From contig NZ_CP107942.1 in NCBI RefSeq assembly GCF_036053395.1, positions 10,406,001 through 10,470,000 on the forward strand: a DNA stretch of 64,000 bases, in the 5' to 3' direction. The notes below the pieces were generated by a model. The model had not been told where the DNA came from. It saw only the letters and a program-made list of their open reading frames with translations, and did not search any database. Within the stretch, counting starts at the first letter, position 1; each line of letters begins with the position of its first letter. Below, piece by piece: positions 14,129 to 23,888 of the stretch. Position numbers and translations under genes: made by a program. The DNA comes from Actinoplanes sp. NBC_00393 (GTDB taxonomy: Bacteria > Actinomycetota > Actinomycetes > Mycobacteriales > Micromonosporaceae).

Positions 14129-15590
14129 TCCGAACGGTTTCCTCCGGTACGAACGGCAGCTGCCGAAGCGCCGCCCGGTGCCGGTGCGCATCCGGGACTG
14201 GAAAGAGGTCTACCCGCCCGCGGGTGAGGAGCTCATCCGGGACCAGGCGACCCGCTGCATGGACTGCGGCATCCCGTTCTGTCACGACGGCTGCCCGCTG
14301 GGCAACCGCATCCCGGACTGGAACGACCTGGTGCGTACCGGGGCGTGGGACGCGGCCGCCGAGTCGCTGCACGCCACCAACAACTTCCCGGAGTTCACCG
14401 GGCGGCTCTGCCCCGCGCCCTGCGAGGCGGCGTGCGTGCTGGGCATCGGCGACGACCCGGTGACCATCAAGCAGGTCGAGGTGGAGATCGCCAACCACGC
14501 CTTCGGGCGGGGCCTGGTGCCGCAGCCGGCGCCGGTGGCGTCCGGCAAGTCGGTCGCGGTGGTCGGTTCCGGTCCGGCCGGCCTGGCGGCCGCCCAGCAG
14601 CTGGCGCGAGCCGGCCACGCGGTCACGGTCTACGAGCGCGACGACCGGATCGGCGGTCTTCTCCGGTACGGCATTCCCGACTTCAAGATCGAGAAGGATG
14701 TGATCGACGCCCGCCTGGTCCAGATGGCGGCCGAGGGCGTCGTCTTCCAGACCGGGGTCGAGGTGGGCGTCGACGTCACCGCCGACGACCTGCGTGACCG
14801 GTACGACGCGGTGCTCCTCGCCGCGGGCGCGCTGGCCGGCCGGGACACTCCGGAGACGCCCGGACGGGACCTCAACGGTGTGCACCTGGCCATGGAGCAC
14901 CTGGTCCCGGCCAACCGCATCGTCGCCGGCCTGCAGGACACCACGCCGATCGACGCCAAGGGCAAGCACGTCATCATCATCGGTGGCGGCGACACCGGCG
15001 CGGACTGCCTCGGTGTGGCCCACCGTCAGGGCGCGGCCTCGGTCACCCAGCTCGACCAGTACCCGTTGCCGCCCGACGTCCGCACCGGCGTCAAGGACCC
15101 GTGGCCGACCTGGCCGATCATCCTGCGCAACTACGCCGCGCACGAGGAGGGTGGCGACCGGGTCTTCGGCGTCGCCGTCCAGGAGTTCGTCGGCGACGGG
15201 AACGGCAACCTCACCGCGATCCGGATCGCCGAGGTTCAGGTGCAGCGGATCGACGGTGTGCGTACGGTCACCGTCACTCCGGGCTCGGAGCGCGAGCTGC
15301 GCGCCGACCTGGTGCTGCTGGCGATCGGTTTCGAGGGCACCGAGGACCAGCCGCTGCTGGCCCAGTTCGGGATCAGCCGCAACCGCCGGGGGGTGCTCGA
15401 CGCCGACCGGTCGTGGCAGACCGAGGCCGAGGGCGTGTTCGTCGCGGGCGACATGCACAAGGGCGCCTCGCTGATCGTCTGGGCGATCGCCGAGGGCCGG
15501 GCCGCCGCGGCCTCGATCCACCAGTACCTGGGCGCAGCCGGTGAGCTGCCTGCCCCGGTGCGCTCGGACCAGCAGCCGCTGTCCGTCTGA
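14121..15590 (+). CDS. gltD: Glutamate synthase small subunit
   Basis: NADPH- and FAD-binding beta subunit that passes electrons to GltB. 489 residues from a GTG inside the end of gltB. N-terminal cysteines that bind [4Fe-4S] clusters lie in [18 protein letters not shown] and [16 protein letters not shown]-binding [18 protein letters not shown] and the NADPH site [14 protein letters not shown] follow, and the C-terminal FAD motif is [21 protein letters not shown] terminator hairpin follows at once, so gltBD is a two-gene operon. Confidence 0.97.
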
Positions 15591-15603
15591 CTTCGGTCCG
15601 CCC

Positions 15604-15639
15604 GAAAGCCCGCCACCCGGATTCGGGTGGTGGGCTTTC
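15604..15639 (+). terminator. Hairpin terminator after gltD
   Basis: GAAAGCCCGCCACCC (15604-15618) pairs with GGGTGGTGGGCTTTC (15625-15639) around a six-base loop with one G-U pair. It lies 14 bases after the gltD stop; no strong U-run, as is usual in actinomycetes. Confidence 0.8.
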
Positions 15640-15848
15640 CGCTGCTCAGAGCAGCCTCAGCGCGGGCTTGCGGTATGTGCCGTCGGTCGCACTGAGGCGA
15701 CCGATAAGCTGAACCGGCGGTCGCTGAAGCCCGCGGACGACGCAGCGCACCCCGTGGAACTCGCGGGTTGACCTCGCCGTCGACACCCGCAGTTCATGCC
15801 GAGGACGGGGGTCGGCCGCCGGGCCGCCCCAGAAGAAGGACTAGCCTG

Positions 15849-17285
15849 ATGGCCGTGACACGCCGCGCAAAAATCGTCTGCACGATGGGCCCCGCCACCA
15901 AGTCGCCCGAGCGCATGCTCGGCCTTGTGGAGGCGGGCATGAACGTGGCCCGGATGAATTTCAGCCACGACACCCGCGAGAACCACAGGGAGATGTACGA
16001 GCTGGTCCGTGCGGCCGCGGAGCAGGCTGACCGCCCCGTCGCCATCCTCGCCGACCTGCAGGGCCCGAAGATCCGGCTCGGCAAGTTCGCCGACGGCCCG
16101 CACCGCTGGGAGACCGGCGACCGGGTCGTCATCACCAGCGAGGACATCCTCGGCACCAAGGAGCGCGTCTCCTGCACCTATACGAAGCTGCCGCACGAGG
16201 TCAAGACGGGTGACCGTCTCCTCATCGACGACGGCAAGGTCGCGGTCGAGGTCACCGGCGTCGAGGGCGAGGACATCCAGTGCCTGGTCGTCGAGGGCGG
16301 CCCGGTCAGCAACAACAAGGGCGTCTCCCTGCCGAACGTCGCGGTGAGCGTCCCCGCGCTGAGCGACAAGGACGAGGAGGACCTGCGCTTCGCCCTGGGT
16401 CTCGGCGTCGACCTGGTCGCGCTGTCGTTCGTCCGCGCGCCGGAGGACATCAACCTGGTCCACAAGATCATGGACGAGGAGGGCCGGCGCGTCCCGGTCA
16501 TCGCCAAGGTGGAGAAGCCGGAGGCGGTCGAGCACCTCGAGGCCATCGTGCTCGCCTTCGACGGCGTCATGGTCGCCCGTGGTGACCTGGGCGTCGAGCT
16601 GCCGCTGGACCAGGTCCCGCTGGTGCAGAAGCGGGCCGTGCAGCTGTGCCGGGAGAACGCGAAGCCGGTCATCGTCGCGACCCAGATGCTCGACTCGATG
16701 ATCGAGAACTCGCGCCCCACCCGCGCCGAGGCCTCGGACGTCGCCAACGCGGTGCTCGACGGCACCGACGCGGTGATGCTCTCCGGCGAGACCAGCGTCG
16801 GCAAGTACCCGGTGCTCACCGTCAGCACGATGGCGAAGATCGTCACCACCACCGAGGCCGGTGGGCTCGGCGTGGCGCGGCTGCAGCACGATCCGCGTAC
16901 GCACGGTGGCGCTCTCACCGTCGCCGCCTCGCAGATCGCCCGCAACATCGGCGCCAAGGCGCTGGTCGCGTTCTCGCAGACCGGTGACACTGTGCGCCGC
17001 CTCGCCCGGCTGCACTGCGACCTCCCGCTGTACGCGTTCACCCCGGTCAGCGAGGTCCGCAACACCCTGGCCCTGAGCTGGGGCGTGGAGACCTTCCTGA
17101 CCGACTTCGTCGAGCACACCGACGACATGTTCCGTCAGGTCGACGCGAAGATGCTGGGTCTGGGCCTGGCCAAGCCCGGCGACTACGTCGTCGTGGTGGC
17201 CGGTTCCCCGCCGAACGCGCCCGGTTCCACCAACACGCTGCGGGTGCACCAGCTCGGCTCGCTCGTCGACCCGGCGACGGTGTGA
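15849..17285 (+). CDS. pyk: Pyruvate kinase
   Basis: Last step of glycolysis: phosphoenolpyruvate plus ADP to pyruvate plus ATP. 478 residues from an ATG preceded by AGAAGAAGGA. Landmarks: RRAKIVCTMGPATKSPERM, NFSHDTRENH, ILADLQGPKIRLG, the active-site block VIAKVEKPEAVEHLEAI followed by DGVMVARGDLGVELPLDQV, and TQMLDSMIENSRPTRAE with DVANAVLDGTDAVMLSGE. The length is that of the ordinary Mg/K-dependent enzyme with the C-terminal allosteric domain. The stop overlaps the GTG of the thioesterase gene. Confidence 0.97.
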   Translation: MAVTRRAKIVCTMGPATKSPERMLGLVEAGMNVARMNFSHDTRENHREMYELVRAAAEQADRPVAILADLQGPKIRLGKFADGPHRWETGDRVVITSEDILGTKERVSCTYTKLPHEVKTGDRLLIDDGKVAVEVTGVEGEDIQCLVVEGGPVSNNKGVSLPNVAVSVPALSDKDEEDLRFALGLGVDLVALSFVRAPEDINLVHKIMDEEGRRVPVIAKVEKPEAVEHLEAIVLAFDGVMVARGDLGVELPLDQVPLVQKRAVQLCRENAKPVIVATQMLDSMIENSRPTRAEASDVANAVLDGTDAVMLSGETSVGKYPVLTVSTMAKIVTTTEAGGLGVARLQHDPRTHGGALTVAASQIARNIGAKALVAFSQTGDTVRRLARLHCDLPLYAFTPVSEVRNTLALSWGVETFLTDFVEHTDDMFRQVDAKMLGLGLAKPGDYVVVVAGSPPNAPGSTNTLRVHQLGSLVDPATV

Positions 17286-18160
17286 CCTTGCGCCTCCGGG
17301 GACAGGCCGCCGTCGATCAGCTTCTGGAACTGCTGGACCTCCGGCAGATCGACGCGGCCACCTTCGAGGGCGACAGCCCGCAGACGGGTGCCCAGCGCGT
17401 GTTCGGCGGCCAGGTCGCCGGGCAGGCGCTGGTCGCCGCGGGCCGCACCGTCGATCCCAGTCGCCTGGTGCACTCGCTGCACGGCTACTTCGTGCGGCCG
17501 GGCGACCCGACCGTGCCGATCACCTTCCACACGGAGCACATCCGCGACGGACGGTCCTTCTCGGTACGCCGGTCCACCGCGAAACAGCACGGCAAGACGA
17601 TCTTCTTCATGTCGGCGTCGTTCCAGGTCCCCGAGGAAGGGCTGGACCACCACACGCCGGCGCCCGAGGACGTGCCGGCGCCCGAGGACGTCCCCACCAT
17701 GCTGGACTGGGTGGAGAAGTACCCGGACCGGATGGCGCTGTTCAAGGCGGCGCCGCAGGCGGTCGACGTGCGCTACGTGGGCGTACCCGGCTGGGTCCCG
17801 CCCGGCGACCGTGGCGTCCAGCCGCAGCAGCGGGTCTGGATGCGTTTCGACGGCAAGCTGCCGGACGATCCGCTGCTGCACGCCTGCGCCCTGACGTACG
17901 CCTCCGACCTCTCCCTGCTCGACGCGGTCCTCTCCACGCACGGCGAGGTCTGGGGCCCGGGCGGCGTGATCGGCGCGAGCCTCGACCACGCGCTCTGGCT
18001 GCACCGCCCGTTCCGGGCCGACGAGTGGTTCCTCTACGACAGCGTCAGCCCGTCGGCCAGCGGCTCCCGCGGCCTCGCCAGCGGGCGGATGTTCACCCGG
18101 GACGGCCGGCACATCGCCAGCGCCGTCCAGGAGGGTCTGCTGCGCCGCATCGGCGGCTGA
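17282..18160 (+). CDS. tesB: Acyl-CoA thioesterase II (TesB type)
   Basis: Double-hotdog thioesterase that hydrolyses acyl-CoA to free acid and CoA. 292 residues from a GTG overlapping the pyk stop by four bases. Typical blocks: VFGGQVAGQALVAAGRTV (first hotdog helix), LVHSLHGYFVRPGDP, SFSVRRSTAKQHGKTIFFMSASF, and in the second half ASLDHALWLHRPFRADEWFLY and GSRGLASGRMFTRDGRHIAS with the catalytic Gln/Thr region. A six-residue direct repeat (APEDVP twice) occurs near residue 130. The coupling to pyk is common in actinomycetes though the metabolic reason is unclear. Confidence 0.93.
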   Translation: MTLRLRGQAAVDQLLELLDLRQIDAATFEGDSPQTGAQRVFGGQVAGQALVAAGRTVDPSRLVHSLHGYFVRPGDPTVPITFHTEHIRDGRSFSVRRSTAKQHGKTIFFMSASFQVPEEGLDHHTPAPEDVPAPEDVPTMLDWVEKYPDRMALFKAAPQAVDVRYVGVPGWVPPGDRGVQPQQRVWMRFDGKLPDDPLLHACALTYASDLSLLDAVLSTHGEVWGPGGVIGASLDHALWLHRPFRADEWFLYDSVSPSASGSRGLASGRMFTRDGRHIASAVQEGLLRRIGG

Positions 18161-18247
18161 TCCGCGGTGCACCCCGCCGGGAGTGGATCCCGGCCCGGCG
18201 ACTGACCGATTCGGATCCACCACCGGCGGGGCCGGGGACAGGCTTGC

Positions 18248-19207
18248 TCACCGGGTTCCCGCGGGCCGGTCCGTGTCACCGGGCCGCCCTGCGGGCAGGC
18301 CTTCGACGCCTTCCGGGGTGTCCGGCACCGGCGGCAGGTCCTTCGGCACCGTGGTGCTCACCCGGGGCCCGCCGATGCCGGCCTGTGCCAGCATGTTGTC
18401 CAGGTCCGCCGTCGTGCGTACCACCTGCTCGTGGAACGAGTCGCCGGTCGTCTCCCCGGTGATGGTGGCCGGGCTGGTGGGTGTGGCCTCACCGGCGATC
18501 ACGGTCGGGCCGCCGCTGCGGGCGCGGTGCCGGGCCCGCGAGCGTGCCGGTGCGCCCTCGAAGTCGGTCAGGCCTGCCGAGTACCCGGCCACGCCCGCCG
18601 CGCGCTCCGGCGGCAGCTCGAGCACGTCCCTACCCTTCGCGGCGATCTCCCGCAGCCGCAGCGCGGTCACCAGGTCGGCCACCGCCCGCAGCGCGCCGAG
18701 CGCACCGAGCGTCACCAGAAGCAGATCCCCGGTACGCGAGAACGGGCTGGCCGAGAAGAAGCCGAGTCCGGTCTCGAGCACCCCGATCGTCACCAGCAGG
18801 CTCCACACCCGGTCCGAGCCACGGGTCATGATCCCGACCGCGACGTCCACCGCGCCGCGCACCATCAGATACCAGCCGATCAGCGAGGCCGGGGTGGCGA
18901 ACGTGGAGTCCGGGGCGGTCAGCATCACCACGCCGGTAGCCGTGAACAGCGCGGTCAGGATCGCGTTCAGCCACCACGTCCGGGTTCCGGCGAGGGTGCG
19001 CAGCAGCTCGCAGACGGCGCCGAACAGGATGATCGGTCCGGCCACGCTCGCGACGTCGGTGGGTTCCAGCCGCATCACCACCCAGGCGATCACCAGCCAG
19101 GCCGCCCCCGCGAACATCAGGAAGCCCCACATGCTCCCGCGTGCAACGGTCAAGGGCGAAGAACCGGACCACAACATGACGCCTCCCGCAGCAGCTGTCC
19201 CTGCCAT
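18248..19207 (-). CDS. DUF308/HdeD-like membrane protein
   Basis: 319 residues with about six hydrophobic segments between residues 20 and 195 (for example GFLMFAGAAWLVIAWVVM, VAGPIILFGAVCELLRTL, WLNAILTALFTATGVVML). The repeated pattern of paired helices with a WYLMVRGAVDVAVGI block resembles the HdeD/DUF308 family. The last ~110 residues are a polar tail with Arg-rich RSRARHRARSGG. Function unknown; HdeD proteins are linked to acid stress in enterobacteria, which should not be assumed here. It converges on tesB. Confidence 0.72.
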   Translation of the reverse strand: MAGTAAAGGVMLWSGSSPLTVARGSMWGFLMFAGAAWLVIAWVVMRLEPTDVASVAGPIILFGAVCELLRTLAGTRTWWLNAILTALFTATGVVMLTAPDSTFATPASLIGWYLMVRGAVDVAVGIMTRGSDRVWSLLVTIGVLETGLGFFSASPFSRTGDLLLVTLGALGALRAVADLVTALRLREIAAKGRDVLELPPERAAGVAGYSAGLTDFEGAPARSRARHRARSGGPTVIAGEATPTSPATITGETTGDSFHEQVVRTTADLDNMLAQAGIGGPRVSTTVPKDLPPVPDTPEGVEGLPAGRPGDTDRPAGTR

Positions 19208-19502
19208 GACAGCATCCGGGGCAGGTCCCGGCCCGGGGTTCGCCGAGATTGGCCAAGATCACATTCCGCGGTCAGCGGCCGCTATTCGCTTCCCGGAATC
19301 GTCGCCGTAATCGCCGGTGGAATTCGTTGTCACGGCCGTAACGCGCCGGCCGCCACAATGAAATGGAAAGCGTCGCCGAATCTATTTCGCCCGGCGCGGT
19401 GACGCGGGCCGGCGTGGCTGTGCAGCGGCTGGTTCGAGCGCGGCGAAACCTGCGGATTCACAAGATCAATCGACTGATGACTGTCGAATGGATTGTTTTC
19501 AG

Positions 19503-19579
19503 TGGTGCCCCCGGTGGGATTCGAACCCACACTGTATGGTGTTTGAGACCATCTTCTCTGCCGGTTGGAATACAGGGGC
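19503..19579 (-). tRNA. tRNA with anticodon CAA (Leu codon UUG), short variable loop
   Basis: A full cloverleaf folds on the reverse strand. Acceptor GCCCCTG pairs with CGGGGGC (one G-U), discriminator A, encoded CCA at 19503-19505; D-arm with a GG in the loop; anticodon stem ATGGT/ACCAT with loop CTCAAAC, so the anticodon is CAA (19543-19545); T-arm GTGGG/CCCAC with loop TTCGAAT. The variable region is only five bases (ACAGT), so this is a class I shape, whereas bacterial tRNA-Leu is class II with a long variable arm. The decoding assignment (Leu) follows from the anticodon only; charging is uncertain. Confidence 0.88.
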
Positions 19580-19760
19580 CGACGCACTCATCTTGGCATG
19601 CCTGGCCGCTGCATATCGAACCGGGCTGTGTTTGCCGGAACAGCGAGCCGGAGTTGGTCCTGCCAGGATGAGTCCTCGACAGCCTACCCACTAGGCTTAG
19701 GGAGGCGGTACCCACATACCGGGGTGTCGCGACATCGACGTTCTGGGGGTAGGGGTTTCC

Positions 19761-20375
19761 GTGGCCGACACGCAGGCTGGTGCCGAGCGCAAGCGGGTGC
19801 TCATCGCCGAGGACGAGGCCCTGATCCGGCTGGACCTCGCCGAGATGCTCGTCGAGGAGGGCTACGACGTCGTCGGGGAGGCGGGCGACGGCGAGACCGC
19901 CGTGCGCCTGGCCGAGGACCTGAAGCCGGACCTGGTGATCCTGGACATCAAGATGCCGATCATGGATGGTCTGGCGGCCGCGGAGCGGATCGCCGGCGGC
20001 CGGATCGCGCCGGTGGTGATCCTGACCGCGTTCAGCCAGCGTGATCTCGTCGAGCGGGCCCGCGCGGCCGGCGCGATGGCGTACCTGGTGAAGCCGTTCC
20101 AGAAGTCCGACCTGGTGCCGGCCATCGAGATCGCCCTCTCGAGGTATTCGGAGATCGCCGCTCTGGAGTCCGAGGTGGCCGGGCTGACCGACCGCCTGGA
20201 GACCCGCAAGTCGGTGGAGCGCGCCAAGGGCGAGCTGATGACGAAGTACTCGATGACTGAACCGCAGGCCTTCAAGTGGATCCAGCGCACCGCGATGGAC
20301 CACCGGATGACGATGCGTGAGGTCGCGGATCGCATCCTCGCCGAGGGGCAGGAGCCGGGGCCCGCGCAGGTCTGA
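19761..20375 (+). CDS. pdtaR: ANTAR-domain response regulator (PdtaR type)
   Basis: Two-component output protein that binds RNA and acts by antitermination. 204 residues from a GTG. The N-terminal receiver has the acidic pair in VLIAEDEALIRLD, the phospho-acceptor Asp in DLVILDIKMPIMDG, Thr in ILTAFSQ and Lys in YLVKPF. A coiled-coil linker (ESEVAGLTDRLETRKSVERAKG) leads into the C-terminal ANTAR domain with the pattern KGELMTKYSMTEPQAFKWIQ and DHRMTMREVADRIL. Its sensor kinase (PdtaS) is not in the window. An AGCCTA/TAGGCT dyad (19681-19697) lies upstream. Confidence 0.93.
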   Translation: MADTQAGAERKRVLIAEDEALIRLDLAEMLVEEGYDVVGEAGDGETAVRLAEDLKPDLVILDIKMPIMDGLAAAERIAGGRIAPVVILTAFSQRDLVERARAAGAMAYLVKPFQKSDLVPAIEIALSRYSEIAALESEVAGLTDRLETRKSVERAKGELMTKYSMTEPQAFKWIQRTAMDHRMTMREVADRILAEGQEPGPAQV

Positions 20376-20591
20376 GTCGACCTTGACAGTCGATGGCTTG
20401 TAACACTCTTCCCGCGCGTCCGGTCACGGCACGTAACGGTTCGGTGAAAGCCCGTTTGAACTCTACCTACCTGTGACTCTCCTGGGATAGCGTCCGGCCC
20501 CATGACGGGCTGAGGGCGCCTGATGCCGGTACGCAAGTGCCAATCAGCGCCTCGTGGCTCGGTGGGTTCGGTATGGAGGAGGGTTCCAACC

Positions 20592-21755
20592 TTGAGGCAG
20601 GTTCTCGCACGAGCGATCGGCGGAGTGGCCATCATCGGGCTGCTGGCCGGTTCGGCAGCTTGTAATAAGGATACGAGCAGCGATACGGCGACGGGTTCGA
20701 ACTGCGGCTACAAGCTTGCGTTCTTCGGCGCGCTCACTGGCCCGGCGGCCAACCTGGGTGTCAACATCTCGCAGGGCTTCGAGCTCGCGATCACCCAGTT
20801 CAACGAGAAGAAGGGGTCGACCTGTATCGAGGTCGTCAAGTTCGACTCGCAGGGCGCAGCCGAGGTGGCTCCGGGTGTGGCCCGTAGCCTGGTGGCGGAC
20901 AAGAAGATCATCGGCATCGTCGGCCCGGCGTTCTCGGGTGAGTCCGAGGCGGCCGACCCGATCTTCGAAGAGGCCGGTATCCCGACGATTTCCCCGTCGG
21001 CGACCCGCGTCTCGCTGTCTACGAAGGGGTGGAAGACCTTCCACCGCGCAGTGGCGAACGATGACGCGCAGGGCCCGGCCGCGGCCGCGTACATCAAGGA
21101 CACCCTGAAGGCCGAGAAGGTCTTCGTCGCCGACGACCAGTCCGCCTACGGCGCCGGTCTCGCCGACGTCGTCAAGCAGAAGCTGGGCGCCACGGTGGTG
21201 GCCAGTGACAAGACCGAGGGTGACGGCAAGCAGACCGACTTCTCCGCCCTGGTGCAGAAGGTCGTGTCCAGCGGCGCGACCGCCCTGTTCTACGGCGGCT
21301 ACTACGCCAACGCGGGTCTGATCCGCAAGCAGCTGACCACCGCCGGGTGGAAGGGCACCCTGCTGGGCGGCGACGGCATGAAGGACCCGGGTCTGGCCAA
21401 GGCGGCCGGTAACGCCGCTGCCGCCGGCACCGTGGTGACCTGCCCCTGCTCGCCGGCCGAGGCCGCGGGCGAGGAGTTCAACAACGCGTTCAAGACCAAG
21501 TGGGGCGTCCCGGCGGGTACCTACTCCGACGTCGCCTACGACGCGGCGAACGTCTTCCTGCAGGGCATCGAGGCGGGCAACACGACGACTGAGAAGCTCA
21601 ACGAGTACCTCTCGACCGTCAACTACAAGGGTATCGCCAACACGTACAAGTGGACCGCCACGGGTGAGCTCGACCCCACTCTGATCAAGGTGTGGGCGTT
21701 CAAGTTCGACGACGCGGGCGTGGACAAGGCGGACGTGGAGATCAAGGTTTCCTGA
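20592..21755 (+). CDS. Branched-chain amino acid ABC transporter, substrate-binding lipoprotein
   Basis: Extracytoplasmic receptor of a Leu/Ile/Val-type importer. 387 residues from a TTG, chosen since GGAGGAGGG lies eight bases upstream (20575-20583) and it yields a clean lipoprotein signal peptide (RQVLARAIGGVAIIGLLAG, lipobox SAAC). The mature part is a periplasmic-binding fold of the LivJ class: LAFFGALTGPAANLGVNISQG, the bound-ligand segments IPTISPSATRVSLS and NDDAQGPAAA, and FYGGYYANAGLIRKQL. It heads the operon with livH, livM, livG and livF. A TTGACA at 20383 may be part of a promoter, but no well-spaced -10 is seen. Confidence 0.92.
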   Translation: MRQVLARAIGGVAIIGLLAGSAACNKDTSSDTATGSNCGYKLAFFGALTGPAANLGVNISQGFELAITQFNEKKGSTCIEVVKFDSQGAAEVAPGVARSLVADKKIIGIVGPAFSGESEAADPIFEEAGIPTISPSATRVSLSTKGWKTFHRAVANDDAQGPAAAAYIKDTLKAEKVFVADDQSAYGAGLADVVKQKLGATVVASDKTEGDGKQTDFSALVQKVVSSGATALFYGGYYANAGLIRKQLTTAGWKGTLLGGDGMKDPGLAKAAGNAAAAGTVVTCPCSPAEAAGEEFNNAFKTKWGVPAGTYSDVAYDAANVFLQGIEAGNTTTEKLNEYLSTVNYKGIANTYKWTATGELDPTLIKVWAFKFDDAGVDKADVEIKVS

Positions 21756-21837
21756 CCGTTCGGCGGTAACTCTTTGAAGGGCCGGTGTGGCCGGATGATC
21801 TCCGGCCACACCGACCTCGTCGTTTTGGAGCCCTCTT

Positions 21838-22788
21838 GTGAATTTTTCCGGTCTGATTCAAGATTTCGGGCCGCTGACGATCGCCGGCCTTACGCAGGGT
21901 GCAATCATCGCCCTGTTCGCCTTGGGCTACACCCTCGTCTACGGCGTTCTTCGGCTGATCAACTTCGCCCACTCCGAGGTCTTCCTCGTCGGCACGTACG
22001 CATGTCTGATCGTCTGGGGCTTCTTCGGCCTCGACCAGAACTCGCCGACGCCCGGCGTCGGAGCCGTGATCGGCTACCTGCTGATCGGCGTGGTGGCCGC
22101 GATCCTGATCTCCGGCGTCACGGCGATCGGTGTGGAGCTGGTGGCGTACCGGCCGCTGCGCCGGCGTAACGCGCCGCCGCTGGCCTTCCTGATCACCGCG
22201 ATCGGCGCCTCGCTGTTCATCTCCGAGGTCGTCGGCGTTCTCACCCATCGTGCGCAGAAGGGTGTGCCGCCCCTGATCCAGCCGAGGGACGTGCTGGTCA
22301 TCGGCAACATGCACATCACCAACCTGCAGATCCTGATCATCGTCACCGCGCTGGTGATGATGTTCGTCCTGGACCAGTTCATCAACCGGTCCCGGCTCGG
22401 CCGGGGTATCCGTGCGGTGGCGCAGAACCCGGATGCCGCGGCCCTGATGGGCGTCAACAAGTCCCGGGTGATCCTGCTGGTCTTCCTTCTCGGCGGCATG
22501 ATGGCGGGTATCGCCGCGATCATGTTCGACCTGAAGATCGGTATCACCCGGTTCGACGTAGGCTTCCACCTCGGCATCGATGCGTTCACGGCCGCCGTCC
22601 TCGGTGGTATCGGTAACCTTCGCGGTGCGCTGCTGGGTGGCCTGCTGCTCGGTCTGGTGCAGGTCTACGCGGCGAGCCTGCTCGGCTCGGAGTGGCTGAA
22701 GGCGGCGTCGTTCATCATCCTGGTGCTGATCCTGCTGTTCCGCCCGACCGGCCTGTTGGGTGAGTCGCTGGGGAGGGCACGAGCATGA
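21838..22788 (+). CDS. livH: Branched-chain amino acid ABC transporter permease LivH
   Basis: Inner-membrane permease half. 316 residues from a GTG, with about eight hydrophobic segments. It begins GLTQGAIIALFALGYTLVYGVLRLINFAHSE, the classical LivH start, and carries the cytoplasmic coupling motif GRGIRAVAQNPDAAALMGVN. The late segment DAFTAAVLGGIGNLRGALLGG is also characteristic. It overlaps livM by four bases, so the two permeases should be made in equal amounts. Confidence 0.95.
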   Translation: MNFSGLIQDFGPLTIAGLTQGAIIALFALGYTLVYGVLRLINFAHSEVFLVGTYACLIVWGFFGLDQNSPTPGVGAVIGYLLIGVVAAILISGVTAIGVELVAYRPLRRRNAPPLAFLITAIGASLFISEVVGVLTHRAQKGVPPLIQPRDVLVIGNMHITNLQILIIVTALVMMFVLDQFINRSRLGRGIRAVAQNPDAAALMGVNKSRVILLVFLLGGMMAGIAAIMFDLKIGITRFDVGFHLGIDAFTAAVLGGIGNLRGALLGGLLLGLVQVYAASLLGSEWLKAASFIILVLILLFRPTGLLGESLGRARA

Positions 22789-23888
22789 GCACGGCCAAGG
22801 AGAAGACGAACGGCCGCGCGGTGCGGGGCCTGTTCGGCCGGCAGCCCGTGGGCGTCCGGATCGCCGTCATGGTGCTGGTCGCCGTGGGCGCGTACATGCT
22901 GCCCTACGTCGGATCCATCCCGCTGATCGGCCCGCAGATCGTCACGCAGGGCATCGACTGGTCCAGCGCGCTGTTCAACATGTCGTACTACGTTCTGCTG
23001 GCTCTCGGCCTGAACGTGGTGGTCGGCTACGCCGGTCTGCTCGACCTCGGATACGTCGGCTTCTTCGCCGTCGGTGCGTACTGCACGGCGCTGCTGACCT
23101 CTCCGGACAGCGTCCTGAAGACCGAGTGGGCGTGGCTGTACTCGATCCCGATCGCGCTGGCCATCACCATGGTCGCGGGCGTGGTGCTGGGCTGGCCGAC
23201 GCTGCGACTACGCGGTGACTATCTGGCGATCGTGACGCTCGGCTTCGCCGAGATCATCCGGATCGTGGCGACGAGCACCGACTTCCTCCGGGGCGAGCGC
23301 GGCTTCAGCAGCATCCCGCACCCGCCCGGCCAGGGCACCGACGGCAAGCCGATCTTCGGTGTGGCCGACGCCACGCCGTACTTCTGGCTCGGTCTCACCG
23401 TGATCATCCTGGTTATCCTGGGTGTGCGGAACCTGGACCGCAGCCGGGTCGGCCGGTCCTGGCTGGCGATCCGGGAGGACGAGGAAGCCGCCGAGATCAT
23501 GGGCGTGCGCACCTTCAAGTACAAGCTGTGGGCGTTCGCGATCGGCGCCTTCATCGGTGCGCTGGGTGGCACGATCTGGGCCGGCAACCAGAACTTCATC
23601 AACTCGGCGACGTTCCAGCTGCAGTTCTCGATCCTGGTGCTGGCGGGTGTGGTCATGGGTGGTTCCGGCAACATCGCCGGCGCGATCCTCGGCGGCGCCC
23701 TGATCTCCTACATCCCGGACCGGCTGCGCGGCATCGAGGTGAACGGCGTCGACCTGTACGAGTACCGGTTCGCGCTCTTCGGCTTCGCCATCATTCTGAT
23801 CATGGTGCTGCGGCCGCAGGGTCTGATACCGAGCAAGCGGCGGGCGATGGAGCTGAAGGACCGGGAGAAGGAGGTGGCGCCGCAATGA
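22785..23888 (+). CDS. livM: Branched-chain amino acid ABC transporter permease LivM
   Basis: Second permease half, 367 residues, about nine or ten membrane segments. The first 20 residues are basic and cytoplasmic. LivM features: LALGLNVVVGYAGLLDLGYVGFFAVGAY, TLRLRGDYLAIVTLGFAEIIRI, the coupling helix LAIREDEEAAEIMGV and GGSGNIAGAILGG. The C-terminus is charged (MELKDREKEVAPQ). ATGA overlaps connect it with livH upstream and livG downstream. Confidence 0.95.
   Translation: MSTAKEKTNGRAVRGLFGRQPVGVRIAVMVLVAVGAYMLPYVGSIPLIGPQIVTQGIDWSSALFNMSYYVLLALGLNVVVGYAGLLDLGYVGFFAVGAYCTALLTSPDSVLKTEWAWLYSIPIALAITMVAGVVLGWPTLRLRGDYLAIVTLGFAEIIRIVATSTDFLRGERGFSSIPHPPGQGTDGKPIFGVADATPYFWLGLTVIILVILGVRNLDRSRVGRSWLAIREDEEAAEIMGVRTFKYKLWAFAIGAFIGALGGTIWAGNQNFINSATFQLQFSILVLAGVVMGGSGNIAGAILGGALISYIPDRLRGIEVNGVDLYEYRFALFGFAIILIMVLRPQGLIPSKRRAMELKDREKEVAPQ

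Noticed and set aside
20383..20406. Promoter TTGACA with TAACAC before the liv binding protein
   Set aside because: Only 12 bases between the elements; spacing is wrong for a sigma-70-type promoter.
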